DNA from: Bacteroidia bacterium | Lineage (GTDB): Bacteria; Bacteroidota; Bacteroidia; Bacteroidales; Dysgonomonadaceae | Assembly (NCBI GenBank): GCA_025999435.1 | Contig: BNXH01000044.1 | Coordinates: 1-13,817 of the forward strand | Length of the DNA stretch: 13,817 bases | Direction of reading: 5' to 3' | Shown: one piece after another, positions 1-6,452 of the stretch | Layout of the letters: every line of letters starts with the position of its first letter | Position numbering within the stretch: position 1 is the stretch's first letter | Position numbers and translations under genes: made by a program | The notes under the pieces: generated by a model | The model's input: only the letters and a program-made list of their open reading frames with translations | Told to the model about the DNA's origin: nothing | Database searches by the model: none

Positions 1-20
1 ATTTTATCAGAAAAAAACAG

Positions 21-116
21 TTACACTGAGTACCACTGAGCAGACACTGAGGTTCACTGAGACTAAAAAAACTCAGTGTTTCTCCGTGTCTGCTCAGTGT
101 ATCTCAGTGTCATAAA
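21..116. repeat. CACTGAG-repeat long inverted repeat (hairpin)
   Basis: The left arm (23-61) and right arm (72-110) are reverse complements at 32 of 39 positions, around a 10-base A-rich loop (62-71). Each arm carries four CACTGAG-like heptamers; in the left arm they start at 24, 34, 45 and 55, so they recur every 10-11 bp, about one helical turn. A single-arm relative of the same sequence lies at 11324-11369. The dispersed distribution suggests a repeat family. No ORF covers it. The function is unknown. Confidence 0.8.
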
Positions 117-179
117 ATATATTTACCTACCTGATTATAAACTATTGAATTGATAAACAATAATATATGATATATTGAA

Positions 180-238
180 ATCTTCCGACCACTACTGGGT
201 AAATGGCCCTTCTCTTTTCGAGAGGGGTTTCTTTTTAT
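180..238 (+). terminator. Plus-strand intrinsic terminator without a visible gene
   Basis: An 8-bp stem (207-214 with 220-227, one G-U pair, 5-base loop) is followed by a T-rich tail (228-236). The polarity fits termination of plus-strand transcripts. On the minus strand the pentapeptide-repeat gene ends just upstream of it but no T-tract follows the stem, so it is poor as that gene's terminator. GGG at 197-199 can alternatively pair with CCC at 207-209, competing with the terminator stem. It may end a short plus-strand RNA starting near 180 or a transcript entering from left of the window. Confidence 0.55.
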
Positions 239-801
239 TCTTCGATAATAATATCGAACTGATGGAGAAGTCCGGCTAAACCATCTTTGGCAAAGCGGGC
301 TTTTTTGATACTGTTTTGACTTAAATCAATCGAATAGTTATAAGCAGATGTAAAATCAGTTTCCTGAATATTCGTATTGTAAAAAATAGCCTCGTTGAGG
401 TCTGTGTTTATGAATTTAGATTGCTTTATATCTGCGTCGCCAAAATCTACACCCTTGAGGGACGAATCTTTAAAAATGGTTTTACTCATCTTCCGTTTCT
501 CAAAAGAGCTGTAATCAAGCATACAGTTATCAAAACGTACTTCGAAGATAAAATCGTGACAATTGTTGAACTTTACGCCAAGTATCTTACAGTTTCTGAA
601 CTCTGCATTGTTCAGGGTTGACTGGTTAAAGTCTGTCATAGATAAATTGCAGTTGATGAAGGTACAATCGGTGAAGTTGCAGGATGAAATCTTAGCTTCC
701 GAAAAGTTACAGTTAGAGAAAGCGCAGCCTTCGAATACGTCTTTCGTTAATCCCGGCGAATAGGTAACTCCATCGAATATTTTATCTTCGAAAACAGGCA
801 T
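235..801 (-). CDS. Pentapeptide-repeat protein, Qnr/McbG-like architecture
   Basis: This 188-residue protein is almost entirely a right-handed quadrilateral beta-helix. The central Phe/Leu/Ile recurs every five residues (23, 28, 33 ... 78), shifts register by two around residues 80-88, then continues (90, 95, 100, 110 ... 150). The last ~20 residues leave the repeat and look like the short C-terminal helix used for dimerisation in Qnr, MfpA and related proteins. Those relatives mimic DNA and protect topoisomerases; whether this one does so is only inferred from size and layout, and most pentapeptide proteins have no assigned role. No signal peptide is seen, so it is probably cytosolic. The start ATG overlaps the stop of the upstream YrdC-type gene as TAATG (803-799), indicating translational coupling at the end of the operon. 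Confidence 0.9.
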   Translation of the reverse strand: MPVFEDKIFDGVTYSPGLTKDVFEGCAFSNCNFSEAKISSCNFTDCTFINCNLSMTDFNQSTLNNAEFRNCKILGVKFNNCHDFIFEVRFDNCMLDYSSFEKRKMSKTIFKDSSLKGVDFGDADIKQSKFINTDLNEAIFYNTNIQETDFTSAYNYSIDLSQNSIKKARFAKDGLAGLLHQFDIIIEE

Positions 802-1364
802 TATTCCCTTATTATCTTTATCTCTCCGCTCTTTCCGAGTTTTATAATACTGGATGCTTTGGCTTTAGCCGTATCATCCTGACGGTATTGAACAATATAA
901 TCGACACCGTTTTTTATTTCATCACTGATCTCGCTAAAATTGGCAGGGGAAGGTTCTCCGCTAATATTAGCCGATGTAGATACCAAAGCTTTGCGGAAAC
1001 GGTTGCATAGCCCTTGCGAGAAAGTTTCTTTTGTTATTCTGATAGCCAGGCTGCCATCTTCGGCTATCAGATTAGATGCCACATTCCGTGCTTTATCGTA
1101 TATAATAGTAAGAGGCTTGTCAGCCAATTCTATTAAGTCCCAGGCAACATCGGGCACATCTTCGATATAAAAATTCAGCTTTGCAGGACTGTCCAACAAT
1201 GTGATTAAAGCCTTGCTGTCGGTACGCTTTTTAAGTTCATAAATCCGTCGAACAGCATCTTCATTGGTGGCGTCGCAACCTATACCCCAGATAGTATCGG
1301 TAGGATAGAGGATCAAGCCTCCGGCCACCAACGTGTCAAAGGCTTTTTTTATATCTTCGTTCAT
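801..1364 (-). CDS. L-threonylcarbamoyladenylate synthase (YrdC/Sua5/TsaC family)
   Basis: This 187-residue single-domain YrdC protein matches enzymes that make threonylcarbamoyl-AMP from threonine, bicarbonate and ATP, the first step of t6A37 tRNA modification. Conserved blocks are visible: YPTDTIWGIGCDATN at residues 20-34, the STSANISGEPSP nucleotide/carbonate-binding loop at 129-140, and ASSIIKL near 170-176. It lacks the C-terminal Sua5 domain, as in the short bacterial TsaC/YciO type, so a YciO-like paralogue cannot be excluded. A longer frame opens at 1388, but the start at 1364 is preferred: its ATG overlaps the stop of the GNAT gene as ATGA (1364-1361), and the family sequence begins here. 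It is the middle gene of GNAT-YrdC-pentapeptide. The protein is cytosolic. Confidence 0.9.
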   Translation of the reverse strand: MNEDIKKAFDTLVAGGLILYPTDTIWGIGCDATNEDAVRRIYELKKRTDSKALITLLDSPAKLNFYIEDVPDVAWDLIELADKPLTIIYDKARNVASNLIAEDGSLAIRITKETFSQGLCNRFRKALVSTSANISGEPSPANFSEISDEIKNGVDYIVQYRQDDTAKAKASSIIKLGKSGEIKIIRE

Positions 1365-1897
1365 TTGCTTTTGTTTATAAGCTGGCAAAGCTGCACATCT
1401 TCGAACCTCTCTCCGCGTTGTACCCAGTCTTTCAATATGCCGACATGTTTAAAATCCGCTTTTTCGAAGAGGCTGATACTTTTGGTATTGCTTAGCGATA
1501 TATAGGCATATATTTGATGCAGGCGTAGAAAGTTAAATGCATAATCTCTTGTCAGCTCCAGTGCTTGGGTTGCGTATTGTTTTTTACGATAAATCTCATC
1601 GATCAATATTCCGATACCGGCTCTACGATTATGTGGATCGATATCATAGAGATCGATAGTCCCGATGGTAATATCTCCATTTTTATCTGTAAGGTCTATC
1701 ATCAATCGCAATTGTTTACTTTGATAGATATCCATCTCTATAGCATTATTGATATATTCACGCAATACCAGCTTCGAATAAGGAGCAAGAGTATTTCCGT
1801 GTATCCATAATTCTGTCGAATTTTCCCATTTATAGAGTATTTCCAGGTCTTCCGGCTCGACGGCTCGAAGGCTTAATTGTGAATTTTTTAAAAGCAT
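1361..1897 (-). CDS. GNAT-family N-acetyltransferase (RimJ/RimL/SpeG-like)
   Basis: This 178-residue protein has the GNAT layout of the RimJ/RimL/SpeG branch: an N-terminal RxxxxxDL segment (residues 11-18), beta strands around 62-85, acetyl-CoA-binding motif A at about 91-113, and motif B with the N-x-x-S-x-x-x-x-x-K/F pattern (SNTKSISLFEKADF, 136-149). These enzymes transfer acetyl from acetyl-CoA to an amine on a protein N terminus, polyamine or small molecule; the substrate cannot be read from the sequence. The phosphate-binding loop is RKKQYA (104-109), where the usual glycine of the R/Q-x-x-G-x-G/A motif is glutamine, so cofactor binding may differ. Its stop overlaps the start of the YrdC gene. 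A palindromic element ends 17 bp upstream, so expression depends on read-through or on a promoter within that element. Confidence 0.85.
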   Translation of the reverse strand: MLLKNSQLSLRAVEPEDLEILYKWENSTELWIHGNTLAPYSKLVLREYINNAIEMDIYQSKQLRLMIDLTDKNGDITIGTIDLYDIDPHNRRAGIGILIDEIYRKKQYATQALELTRDYAFNFLRLHQIYAYISLSNTKSISLFEKADFKHVGILKDWVQRGERFEDVQLCQLINKSK

Positions 1898-1912
1898 ATT
1901 GTAGTGTTGTTT

Positions 1913-2100
1913 TTAGAAACTGTTTAAATTTTATTCGTTCAGATTTTCAGAACTATTTTTAGAGTGATTTTTTCTTTTTTGAAGTGCGAATAGCGGGCTA
2001 TTCAAACTGAAAAAAGGGAAAAATAAGATAAAAAGAGACTGAAAATGAACGAAGATAGTATTATAATAAAATATTCGTATAAAATTTAAACAGTTTCTTA
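1913..2100. mobile_element. MITE-like palindromic element with 20-bp terminal inverted repeats
   Basis: Perfect 20-bp terminal inverted repeats lie at 1915-1934 and 2079-2098 (AGAAACTGTTTAAATTTTAT). The interior is also an imperfect palindrome centred on GAATAGC-GG-GCTATTC (1988-2003); the right arm carries about 22 extra bases. If the ends are GAAACTG...CAGTTTC (1916-2097), they are flanked by TTA on both sides (1913-1915 and 2098-2100), a possible 3-bp target duplication. There is no ORF. The ends and the TNA-type duplication recall the IS1031 group of the IS5 family, which is a recollection and not a match made here. It sits 1 bp after the stop of the HAD gene and 17 bp before the GNAT gene. 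Confidence 0.75.
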
Positions 2101-2101
2101 A

Positions 2102-2557
2102 TCAGTATTTGTCTTTTTCGAACATTTCTCCCAAACGGATGAAGAAATTCTTTTTTCTGCGGCGGATGCGTTGATTTTCTCCGGACGACATCATTATCTT
2201 TTCGAAAGAATTTTCTCCTTTTTCTGTTGCTTTAATAGCATGGTAGATAACACCCCAATCGGGAAGCCCACCTAGATTGCGGTCGTCGATAAAAAGATCT
2301 GCATCAAGTTTTCGAGAGGCTTTTGCAGGATCTTCTTCCGGATGATTTCTATTGGCAGCATAAAATTTTACACCATTACTTTCGCAATAGGCCATTGCTT
2401 CTTGCAACAAACTCCCACTGCGTACCGACCACAAGAGAAGGGTGTGACCATCTTTTTGTAGCTGCTGTAAGGTTTCGATCGCAAAGGGAATAGGACGCCC
2501 TATCTTCGGATATTCGTGTTCTACGATTGTTCCGTCAAAATCTACTGCAATAATCAT
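2102..2557 (-). CDS. Small HAD-superfamily hydrolase (BT0820-like)
   Basis: This 151-residue cytosolic protein has all four HAD catalytic motifs: DFDGT at residues 6-10 (nucleophile D6, acid/base D8), Ser44 in LLWSVRSG (motif II), a lysine at 79 or 83 (motif III), and DLFIDD at 87-92 (motif IV, D91/D92, Mg2+ binding). It has almost no cap domain, so it may act on phosphate on large or accessible substrates. The family resembles the BT0820-type proteins of Bacteroides, whose substrate is not firmly known to me. After the fold, a basic stretch (RIRRRKK, 130-136) forms a C-terminal tail. It starts 9 bp after the membrane-protein gene stop, so the two are probably cotranscribed from recR. A palindromic MITE follows the stop immediately and will form a long hairpin in its 3' region. 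Confidence 0.85.
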   Translation of the reverse strand: MIIAVDFDGTIVEHEYPKIGRPIPFAIETLQQLQKDGHTLLLWSVRSGSLLQEAMAYCESNGVKFYAANRNHPEEDPAKASRKLDADLFIDDRNLGGLPDWGVIYHAIKATEKGENSFEKIMMSSGENQRIRRRKKNFFIRLGEMFEKDKY

Positions 2558-2566
2558 ATTATAAGT

Positions 2567-3004
2567 TTAATCATTTTCTGACTTTTCATTTTGTAATGCT
2601 TGTCTGTTCGGATAACAAAAAAACAGTGCAAAGATAATCATTATTGTCAAATACATTGTATTGTGTGAATTATACGATTGGAAGCCTGTCAGGTTAAGTA
2701 TAGCTACTATGTCGAATGTGATGAGACGTAAGTAGTAAGCTATTGTATATTTCTTAATAAATTTATCTTGGCTCAAACTTTTTATTTTCTGGTGATAAGA
2801 ATGAAAAAGTTTCAACGATATTGGTATTATAGCCAATGTAAGAATGATCGCATACCTCTCGAAAGCAATGTTCGTTGTCGGAAAAGAAGCAAAGTCCGGA
2901 CCTTTGGCTTTGAGTACAAAGAGCAGAGCGATTGCCAGGAGAATGATATTTACCCAAAAAACTATTATTTGGAGGGTATGTGATTTTTTTATTTGATTAC
3001 TCAT
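2567..3004 (-). CDS. Small four-helix membrane protein, function unknown
   Basis: I do not recognise this 145-residue protein. It has four predicted transmembrane helices (about 11-31, 48-66, 86-106, 115-131), a basic loop between helices 2 and 3 (about 68-85) and a short charged C terminus. It lies in the inner membrane by inference and shows no catalytic motif. The ATG at 3004 is the only in-frame start that stays open: the gap to recR is filled by a TGAA/CGAA microsatellite containing four more ATGs (3008, 3012, 3016, 3020), each of which hits a stop within four codons. The spacing from the recR stop to this start is set by the repeat number, so translation could vary by slippage. It lies between recR and the HAD hydrolase in the same transcription unit. 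Confidence 0.75.
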   Translation of the reverse strand: MSNQIKKSHTLQIIVFWVNIILLAIALLFVLKAKGPDFASFPTTNIAFERYAIILTLAIIPISLKLFHSYHQKIKSLSQDKFIKKYTIAYYLRLITFDIVAILNLTGFQSYNSHNTMYLTIMIIFALFFCYPNRQALQNEKSEND

Positions 3005-3032
3005 TCATTCATTCATTCATTCGTTCGTTCGT
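3001..3032. repeat. Tetranucleotide microsatellite (TTCA)n(TTCG)n at a translation start
   Basis: Read on the minus strand, three CGAA units are followed by four TGAA units and a terminal TGAG that contains the start codon of the membrane protein. The repeat occupies the whole space between the recR stop (3033) and that start (3004). It creates five overlapping ATGA start/stop modules. Unit gain or loss would change the recR-to-start spacing and the number of decoy starts without changing the coding frame. Confidence 0.9.
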
Positions 3033-3656
3033 TTATATTCTGTACGATTCGTTAAAAAGGGTACGGTTTAAAATAGATCGTCCTAATGTAACTTCATCCG
3101 CGTATTCTATTTCATCACCGATGGAAATACCGCGGGCAATCATCGAAACTTTTACATTGTATGGTGATAACTTCTTGTAAATATAGAAGTTAGTTGTGTC
3201 CCCTTCCATCGTAGTACTCAAAGCTAATATTACTTCGTTAATTCCTCCCGTAGATATACGTTCCACCAGGCTCTCTATCTCAAGATCGGCCGGGCCAATG
3301 CCATCGATAGGTGAAATAATTCCACCCAACACATGGTAGAGGCCTTTATACTGCATCGTGTTTTCGATAGCCATCACTTCTTTTATATTTTCTACGACAC
3401 ACACCGTGGCAGAGTCGCGGGATTTGTCCTGGCAGGTAGAACATACCTCATCGTCGCATATATTATGGCAGACCTTGCAGTATTTTACCTGATGTTTTAG
3501 TGATACGAGCGCTTGAGAAAAATTATCCACAGTAGCATCATCCTGCCGCAATAGGTGCAGAATAAGGCGTAATGCCGTTTTTCTGCCTATACCCGGAAGC
3601 TTGGCAAATTCGTTTACCGCATTCTCTAATAAGGCTGAAGGATACTTCTGATTCAT
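3033..3656 (-). CDS. recR: Recombination mediator protein RecR
   Basis: This 207-residue protein matches RecR, which with RecO (and RecF) loads RecA onto SSB-coated single-stranded DNA at gaps and stalled forks in the cytosol. Domains in order: helix-hairpin-helix with LPGIGRKTA at residues 20-28, a C4 zinc finger with Cys60, Cys63, Cys72 and Cys75, a Toprim domain from about 83 to 180 with the acidic VVEN (E89) and the [12 protein letters not shown] loop at 111-122, and a C-terminal segment typical of the family. Length is slightly above the usual ~200. The start at 3656 follows an exact TAnnTTTG promoter element (3682-3675) by 18 bp. It heads a probable operon with the membrane protein and HAD hydrolase, and diverges from the BlaI-type repressor gene. 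Confidence 0.97.
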   Translation of the reverse strand: MNQKYPSALLENAVNEFAKLPGIGRKTALRLILHLLRQDDATVDNFSQALVSLKHQVKYCKVCHNICDDEVCSTCQDKSRDSATVCVVENIKEVMAIENTMQYKGLYHVLGGIISPIDGIGPADLEIESLVERISTGGINEVILALSTTMEGDTTNFYIYKKLSPYNVKVSMIARGISIGDEIEYADEVTLGRSILNRTLFNESYRI

Positions 3657-3674
3657 TCTTTTAATTTAAGGGGA

Positions 3675-3682
3675 CAAAGATA
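3675..3682 (-). promoter_or_regulatory. Bacteroidota -7 promoter element (TATCTTTG) for recR
   Basis: On the minus strand 3682-3675 reads TATCTTTG, an exact match to the Bacteroidota -7 consensus TAnnTTTG, 18 bp before the recR start. I see no clear -33 TTTG partner. Confidence 0.6.
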
Positions 3683-3751
3683 GTAATTATTGAGAATTTT
3701 TCTCTCCATAGAGCGGTTAAAACTACATTAAATACGTTATCAAGATACATC

Positions 3752-3810
3752 AACTAATAAAAATAGTTTTTCAACTAAAAATATTAGTTTATAAACTAAA
3801 TTATATAGTT
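3752..3810 (+). promoter_or_regulatory. Three tandem AACTA-N7-TAGTT dyads (probable repressor operators)
   Basis: Three 17-bp dyads AACTA-N7-TAGTT sit at 3752-3768, 3773-3789 and 3794-3810. Each begins exactly 21 bp after the last, two turns of B-DNA, so all face the same side of the helix. The last ends 25 bp before the start of the BlaI/MecI-type repressor. BlaI/MecI dimers bind dyads of the TACA/TGTA class, and autoregulation from such sites is usual for the family; here the sequence differs but the ACTA...TAGT core is of the same kind. That these are the operators is inferred from position, symmetry and spacing. Confidence 0.75.
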
Positions 3811-3835
3811 ATTTGTAGAAAAATATGATCGGATT

Positions 3836-4198
3836 ATGAAAGACTTAACTGTAAGGGAAGAAGAATTAATGTGTTTCTTTTGGGAAAAAGGTCCTTTGTT
3901 TGTAAAAGAAATACTGAGTTTTTGCGATGAGCCCAAGCCTCATTTCAATACATTATCCACTATTGTGAGGGGATTGGAGGAAAAGGGTTTTCTGTCTCAC
4001 AATACTTTTGGCAATACCTATCAATATTACCCGGTTGTATCTGAAAGCGATTTCAGGAAAGGCACACTAAAGGGTGTAATCAAGAAATATTTTAATAATT
4101 CGTATCTCAGTGCGGTATCGTCTTTGGTGCAGGAGGAGGATATTTCTTTGGAAGAGTTGAAGCAGTTGATAAAGGACGTGGAAAATTCTAACAAATAG
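3836..4198 (+). CDS. BlaI/MecI/CopY-type transcriptional repressor
   Basis: This 120-residue protein is a penicillinase-repressor-family regulator. The winged helix-turn-helix spans residues 1-70, opening with LTVREEELMCFFWEKGPLFVKEI; the recognition helix is around HFNTLSTIVRGLEEKGFL (36-53) and the wing around 55-66. The acidic C-terminal helices (75-120) are the dimerisation region and the part cleaved in staphylococcal BlaI/MecI. By family knowledge it represses its own operon until the partner M56 protease is activated. The partner gene starts 4 bp after its stop, and three 21-bp-spaced dyads lie upstream. A four-codon upstream ORF (ATG at 3825) ends with TGA overlapping the repressor start (3836), which may tune initiation. 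The regulated targets beyond this pair are unknown. Confidence 0.92.
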   Translation: MKDLTVREEELMCFFWEKGPLFVKEILSFCDEPKPHFNTLSTIVRGLEEKGFLSHNTFGNTYQYYPVVSESDFRKGTLKGVIKKYFNNSYLSAVSSLVQEEDISLEELKQLIKDVENSNK

Positions 4199-4202
4199 TG
4201 CT

Positions 4203-5897
4203 ATGGGCGATTTCTTTGTATACATATTAAAGTCGGCAGCCTGTCTGGTCGTATTTTATCTGTTCTTCCGTTTGTTGCTGAACAGGGATACATTCCATCG
4301 CTTTAATCGTATCGCGGTTCTTTGCATACTGGTTTTATCTGTTATTGTGCCATTTTGCAATATTCATATGGATACTCAGACTCAGGTAAATCAGGCTGTT
4401 GTTGAATTTCACCAGTTATTTGTCGAACCGGATAATGTTGCAACTGTTACTCAATCAGATAATTCCTTGACATGGATACACGGGGTGTTAATTGTTTATC
4501 TGGCGGGAATTATATTCTTCCTATTTCGGAATGTTTATTTTCTGCTATGTATGCGGCGTTTATTACAACAAGGCAGGGCGGAAAAACCGGATAGCGGGGT
4601 TAAGCTTGTGGTACACAATAAAGTTATATCTCCATTCAGCTGGATGAATTACATTATAGTATCGGAGAATGATTTAAGGGAAAACGGCAAGGAAATAATG
4701 GCGCATGAAATGGCGCACGTGCGTAAACTCCATTCGATAGATATTTTGTTAGCCGATATTTGTATTGTCTTTCAATGGTTTAACCCGGCTATATGGCTTA
4801 TTAAACAAGAGTTGCAGAATATACATGAGTACGAAGCGGACGAGTATGTGCTAAAAGAAGGTATCGATGCTAAACATTATCAATTATTATTAATAAAAAA
4901 AGCTGTCGGCAAAAGGCTCTACTCAATGGCCAACAGCCTTAATCACAGTAAACTTAAAAAACGTATAACCATGATGTCAAAACAAAAATCAAGCCCGTGG
5001 GCCCGATTGAAGTATCTTTATGTACTTCCGGTAACAGTAGTAGCAATAACAGCATTTGCCCGCCCCGAAATTTCCGGTCAATTGAACAAAATCGCAGAAG
5101 TCAAAGTTAGTGATTTTTCCGGAATGGCAAAAGTAAGTGATGCTGCAAAAAGTAATTCTTTGGTAAATGACGCGGTCTATGGATCTGTGTTAACAGATAT
5201 TCCGATAAAGAAAGATGAAGCGAAGGATGCCAATATTGTAGTGAAAGGTAATGCAATGAATATTGTCTCAGACAATGACGGCAGTTTAGCTTTACTTGTC
5301 TCCGGCGATGCGGTTTTAGAAACTTCTTCCGGAGAGGGGGAATCGATGAGCATGAGTGCAGATACCATGAAACTTTATCTGAGTGAAAGTCGTAGCGCTT
5401 TAAGTTTGGATACAAAAAAGGTTACAAGCAAAAGAGTAGGTGGTATTGTCAAAGATGCTTCCGGTAATCCGGTGGAATCGGCTGCAATAGTCGTAATCGG
5501 TACAAAGATCGGTACCATTACCGATTCGGAAGGTAAATTCAGTTTGGAGGTTCCTGATGATGCAACGCTTTCTATATCTATGATTGGGATGAATAAAGCG
5601 ACGGTAAAAGTTAATAATTCGGATTATCTGACAATAACTTTAACATCGCAGGGTTCCGGTAAGAATGTCATTATCGCTTCGGGCGATTCTGCCGGAAATA
5701 CAAAATATGCAGTAGTTTCCAGTAAGAGGCCTTTGGTTGTAATAGACGGAAAGGTGAGCCCGGATGGCATAAGCGCTCTTGATCCCAATGAAATAGCGAG
5801 CCTCAAAGTTTTGCAAAAAGAAGAAGCTACCAAGCAATATGGAGCAGATGGAGAAAACGGAGCTGTTTTGATTACAACCAAGAATAAAGATAAATAA
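4203..5897 (+). CDS. BlaR1-like M56 membrane metallopeptidase with regulatory-like and TonB-plug-like C terminus
   Basis: This 564-residue protein is the likely sensor/protease partner of the upstream repressor. Hydrophobic helices lie at about 5-24, 35-52 and 92-116, with a further membrane segment near 180-200 and one at 271-286. The M56 zinc-protease site is HEMAH (168-172), with the downstream EYEADEYV (209-216) supplying the third ligand region. After the last helix comes a 300-410 linker rich in short beta-prone stretches, then a CarboxypepD-regulatory-like beta-sandwich (VGGIVKDASGNPV..., 412-482), and finally a segment like the start of a TonB-receptor plug (LVVIDGKVSP ... LKVLQKEEATKQYGADGENGAVLITTK, 511-560). 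In BlaR1 the C-terminal sensor is a penicillin-binding domain; none is present, so the ligand is probably not a beta-lactam recognised in the BlaR1 manner. The C terminus should face the periplasm. It ends at a strong terminator. Confidence 0.9.
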   Translation: MGDFFVYILKSAACLVVFYLFFRLLLNRDTFHRFNRIAVLCILVLSVIVPFCNIHMDTQTQVNQAVVEFHQLFVEPDNVATVTQSDNSLTWIHGVLIVYLAGIIFFLFRNVYFLLCMRRLLQQGRAEKPDSGVKLVVHNKVISPFSWMNYIIVSENDLRENGKEIMAHEMAHVRKLHSIDILLADICIVFQWFNPAIWLIKQELQNIHEYEADEYVLKEGIDAKHYQLLLIKKAVGKRLYSMANSLNHSKLKKRITMMSKQKSSPWARLKYLYVLPVTVVAITAFARPEISGQLNKIAEVKVSDFSGMAKVSDAAKSNSLVNDAVYGSVLTDIPIKKDEAKDANIVVKGNAMNIVSDNDGSLALLVSGDAVLETSSGEGESMSMSADTMKLYLSESRSALSLDTKKVTSKRVGGIVKDASGNPVESAAIVVIGTKIGTITDSEGKFSLEVPDDATLSISMIGMNKATVKVNNSDYLTITLTSQGSGKNVIIASGDSAGNTKYAVVSSKRPLVVIDGKVSPDGISALDPNEIASLKVLQKEEATKQYGADGENGAVLITTKNKDK

Positions 5898-5902
5898 GAT
5901 GT

Positions 5903-5948
5903 CAAACAAAAACAGGCTGATCATTCCGGTCAGCCTGTCCTTTTTTAG
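5903..5948. terminator. Bidirectional intrinsic terminator between converging genes
   Basis: A perfect 9-bp stem, ACAGGCTGA (5912-5920) with TCAGCCTGT (5930-5938) and a 9-base loop, is flanked by an A-rich run on the left (5903-5911) and a T run on the right (5941-5946). It can therefore terminate both the plus-strand M56 gene and the minus-strand lipoprotein gene. Confidence 0.9.
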
Positions 5949-5963
5949 AAGCTGAAATTGTAA

Positions 5964-6452
5964 TTATTGCAATTTCATATTTTTTTCTTTAGCAAATTCT
6001 TTTTGAACGGCAAGTAAAGCTGCTTCTTTTTCAGTAACATCCTTTACAACATTGTTATACTCTTCATAAAAAGCAGTCGCTTGTTCTTCTGTCGGTTCAT
6101 TTCCTAGAGAAGATGCTTTCTCTCCTAGAGTAATAATTTTTTTAGCAGATTCAAAATAATCGATAGCTGCTTCTTTAAACTTTTCGCCTCCCGAAGGAGT
6201 GTTCAGGCCTTTGATAACTTCGATACTTTTATCCAGTTTTGTTAAAAGGCTATCACTGACAGCTTTAATTTCTGCGAAAGAATTGTTTGTGGCAGCCTGA
6301 CTCAGTTTATTGCTATAATCTTCTATAGCAGAAAACATCGACGTCTGTTCTTTAATAATCGAATCGTTGAATTTTACTGCATCTGCTCCGCATGATGTAA
6401 GAATCAACATCACAACAACTAACGAAAATAATACTTTTTTCATTTTTTTCAT
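5964..6452 (-). CDS. Small helical lipoprotein, function unknown
   Basis: This 162-residue protein has a lipoprotein signal: positive MKKMKK, hydrophobic core (7-17) and lipobox LTSC with the lipidated Cys at 21. The mature part is mostly long amphipathic helices rich in Lys, Glu and Ala (about 28-60, 60-85, 92-118, 122-158) and should sit at the periplasmic face of a membrane. No catalytic motif is visible and I do not recognise a family with certainty. Two start codons are possible, M1 (6452) and M4 (6443); M1 is chosen because it follows an A-rich stretch. A near-consensus -7 box (TATCTTTA, 6496-6489) lies 36 bp upstream, so it may have its own promoter; it lies 70 bp after the ABC-F gene on the same strand. 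It shares the bidirectional terminator with the M56 gene. Confidence 0.8.
   Translation of the reverse strand: MKKMKKVLFSLVVVMLILTSCGADAVKFNDSIIKEQTSMFSAIEDYSNKLSQAATNNSFAEIKAVSDSLLTKLDKSIEVIKGLNTPSGGEKFKEAAIDYFESAKKIITLGEKASSLGNEPTEEQATAFYEEYNNVVKDVTEKEAALLAVQKEFAKEKNMKLQ

Noticed and set aside
1..116. CRISPR array from repeated CACTGAG units
   Set aside because: Units are 7 bp, spaced 10-11 bp and arranged as an inverted repeat, with no spacers and no cas genes.
1365..1388. Eight-codon N-terminal extension of the YrdC protein from 1388
   Set aside because: The ATG at 1364 overlaps the GNAT stop as ATGA and matches where the family sequence begins.
5107..5415. Antisense ORF opposite the M56 gene
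   Set aside because: Shadow of a well-supported coding region; composition is not protein-like.
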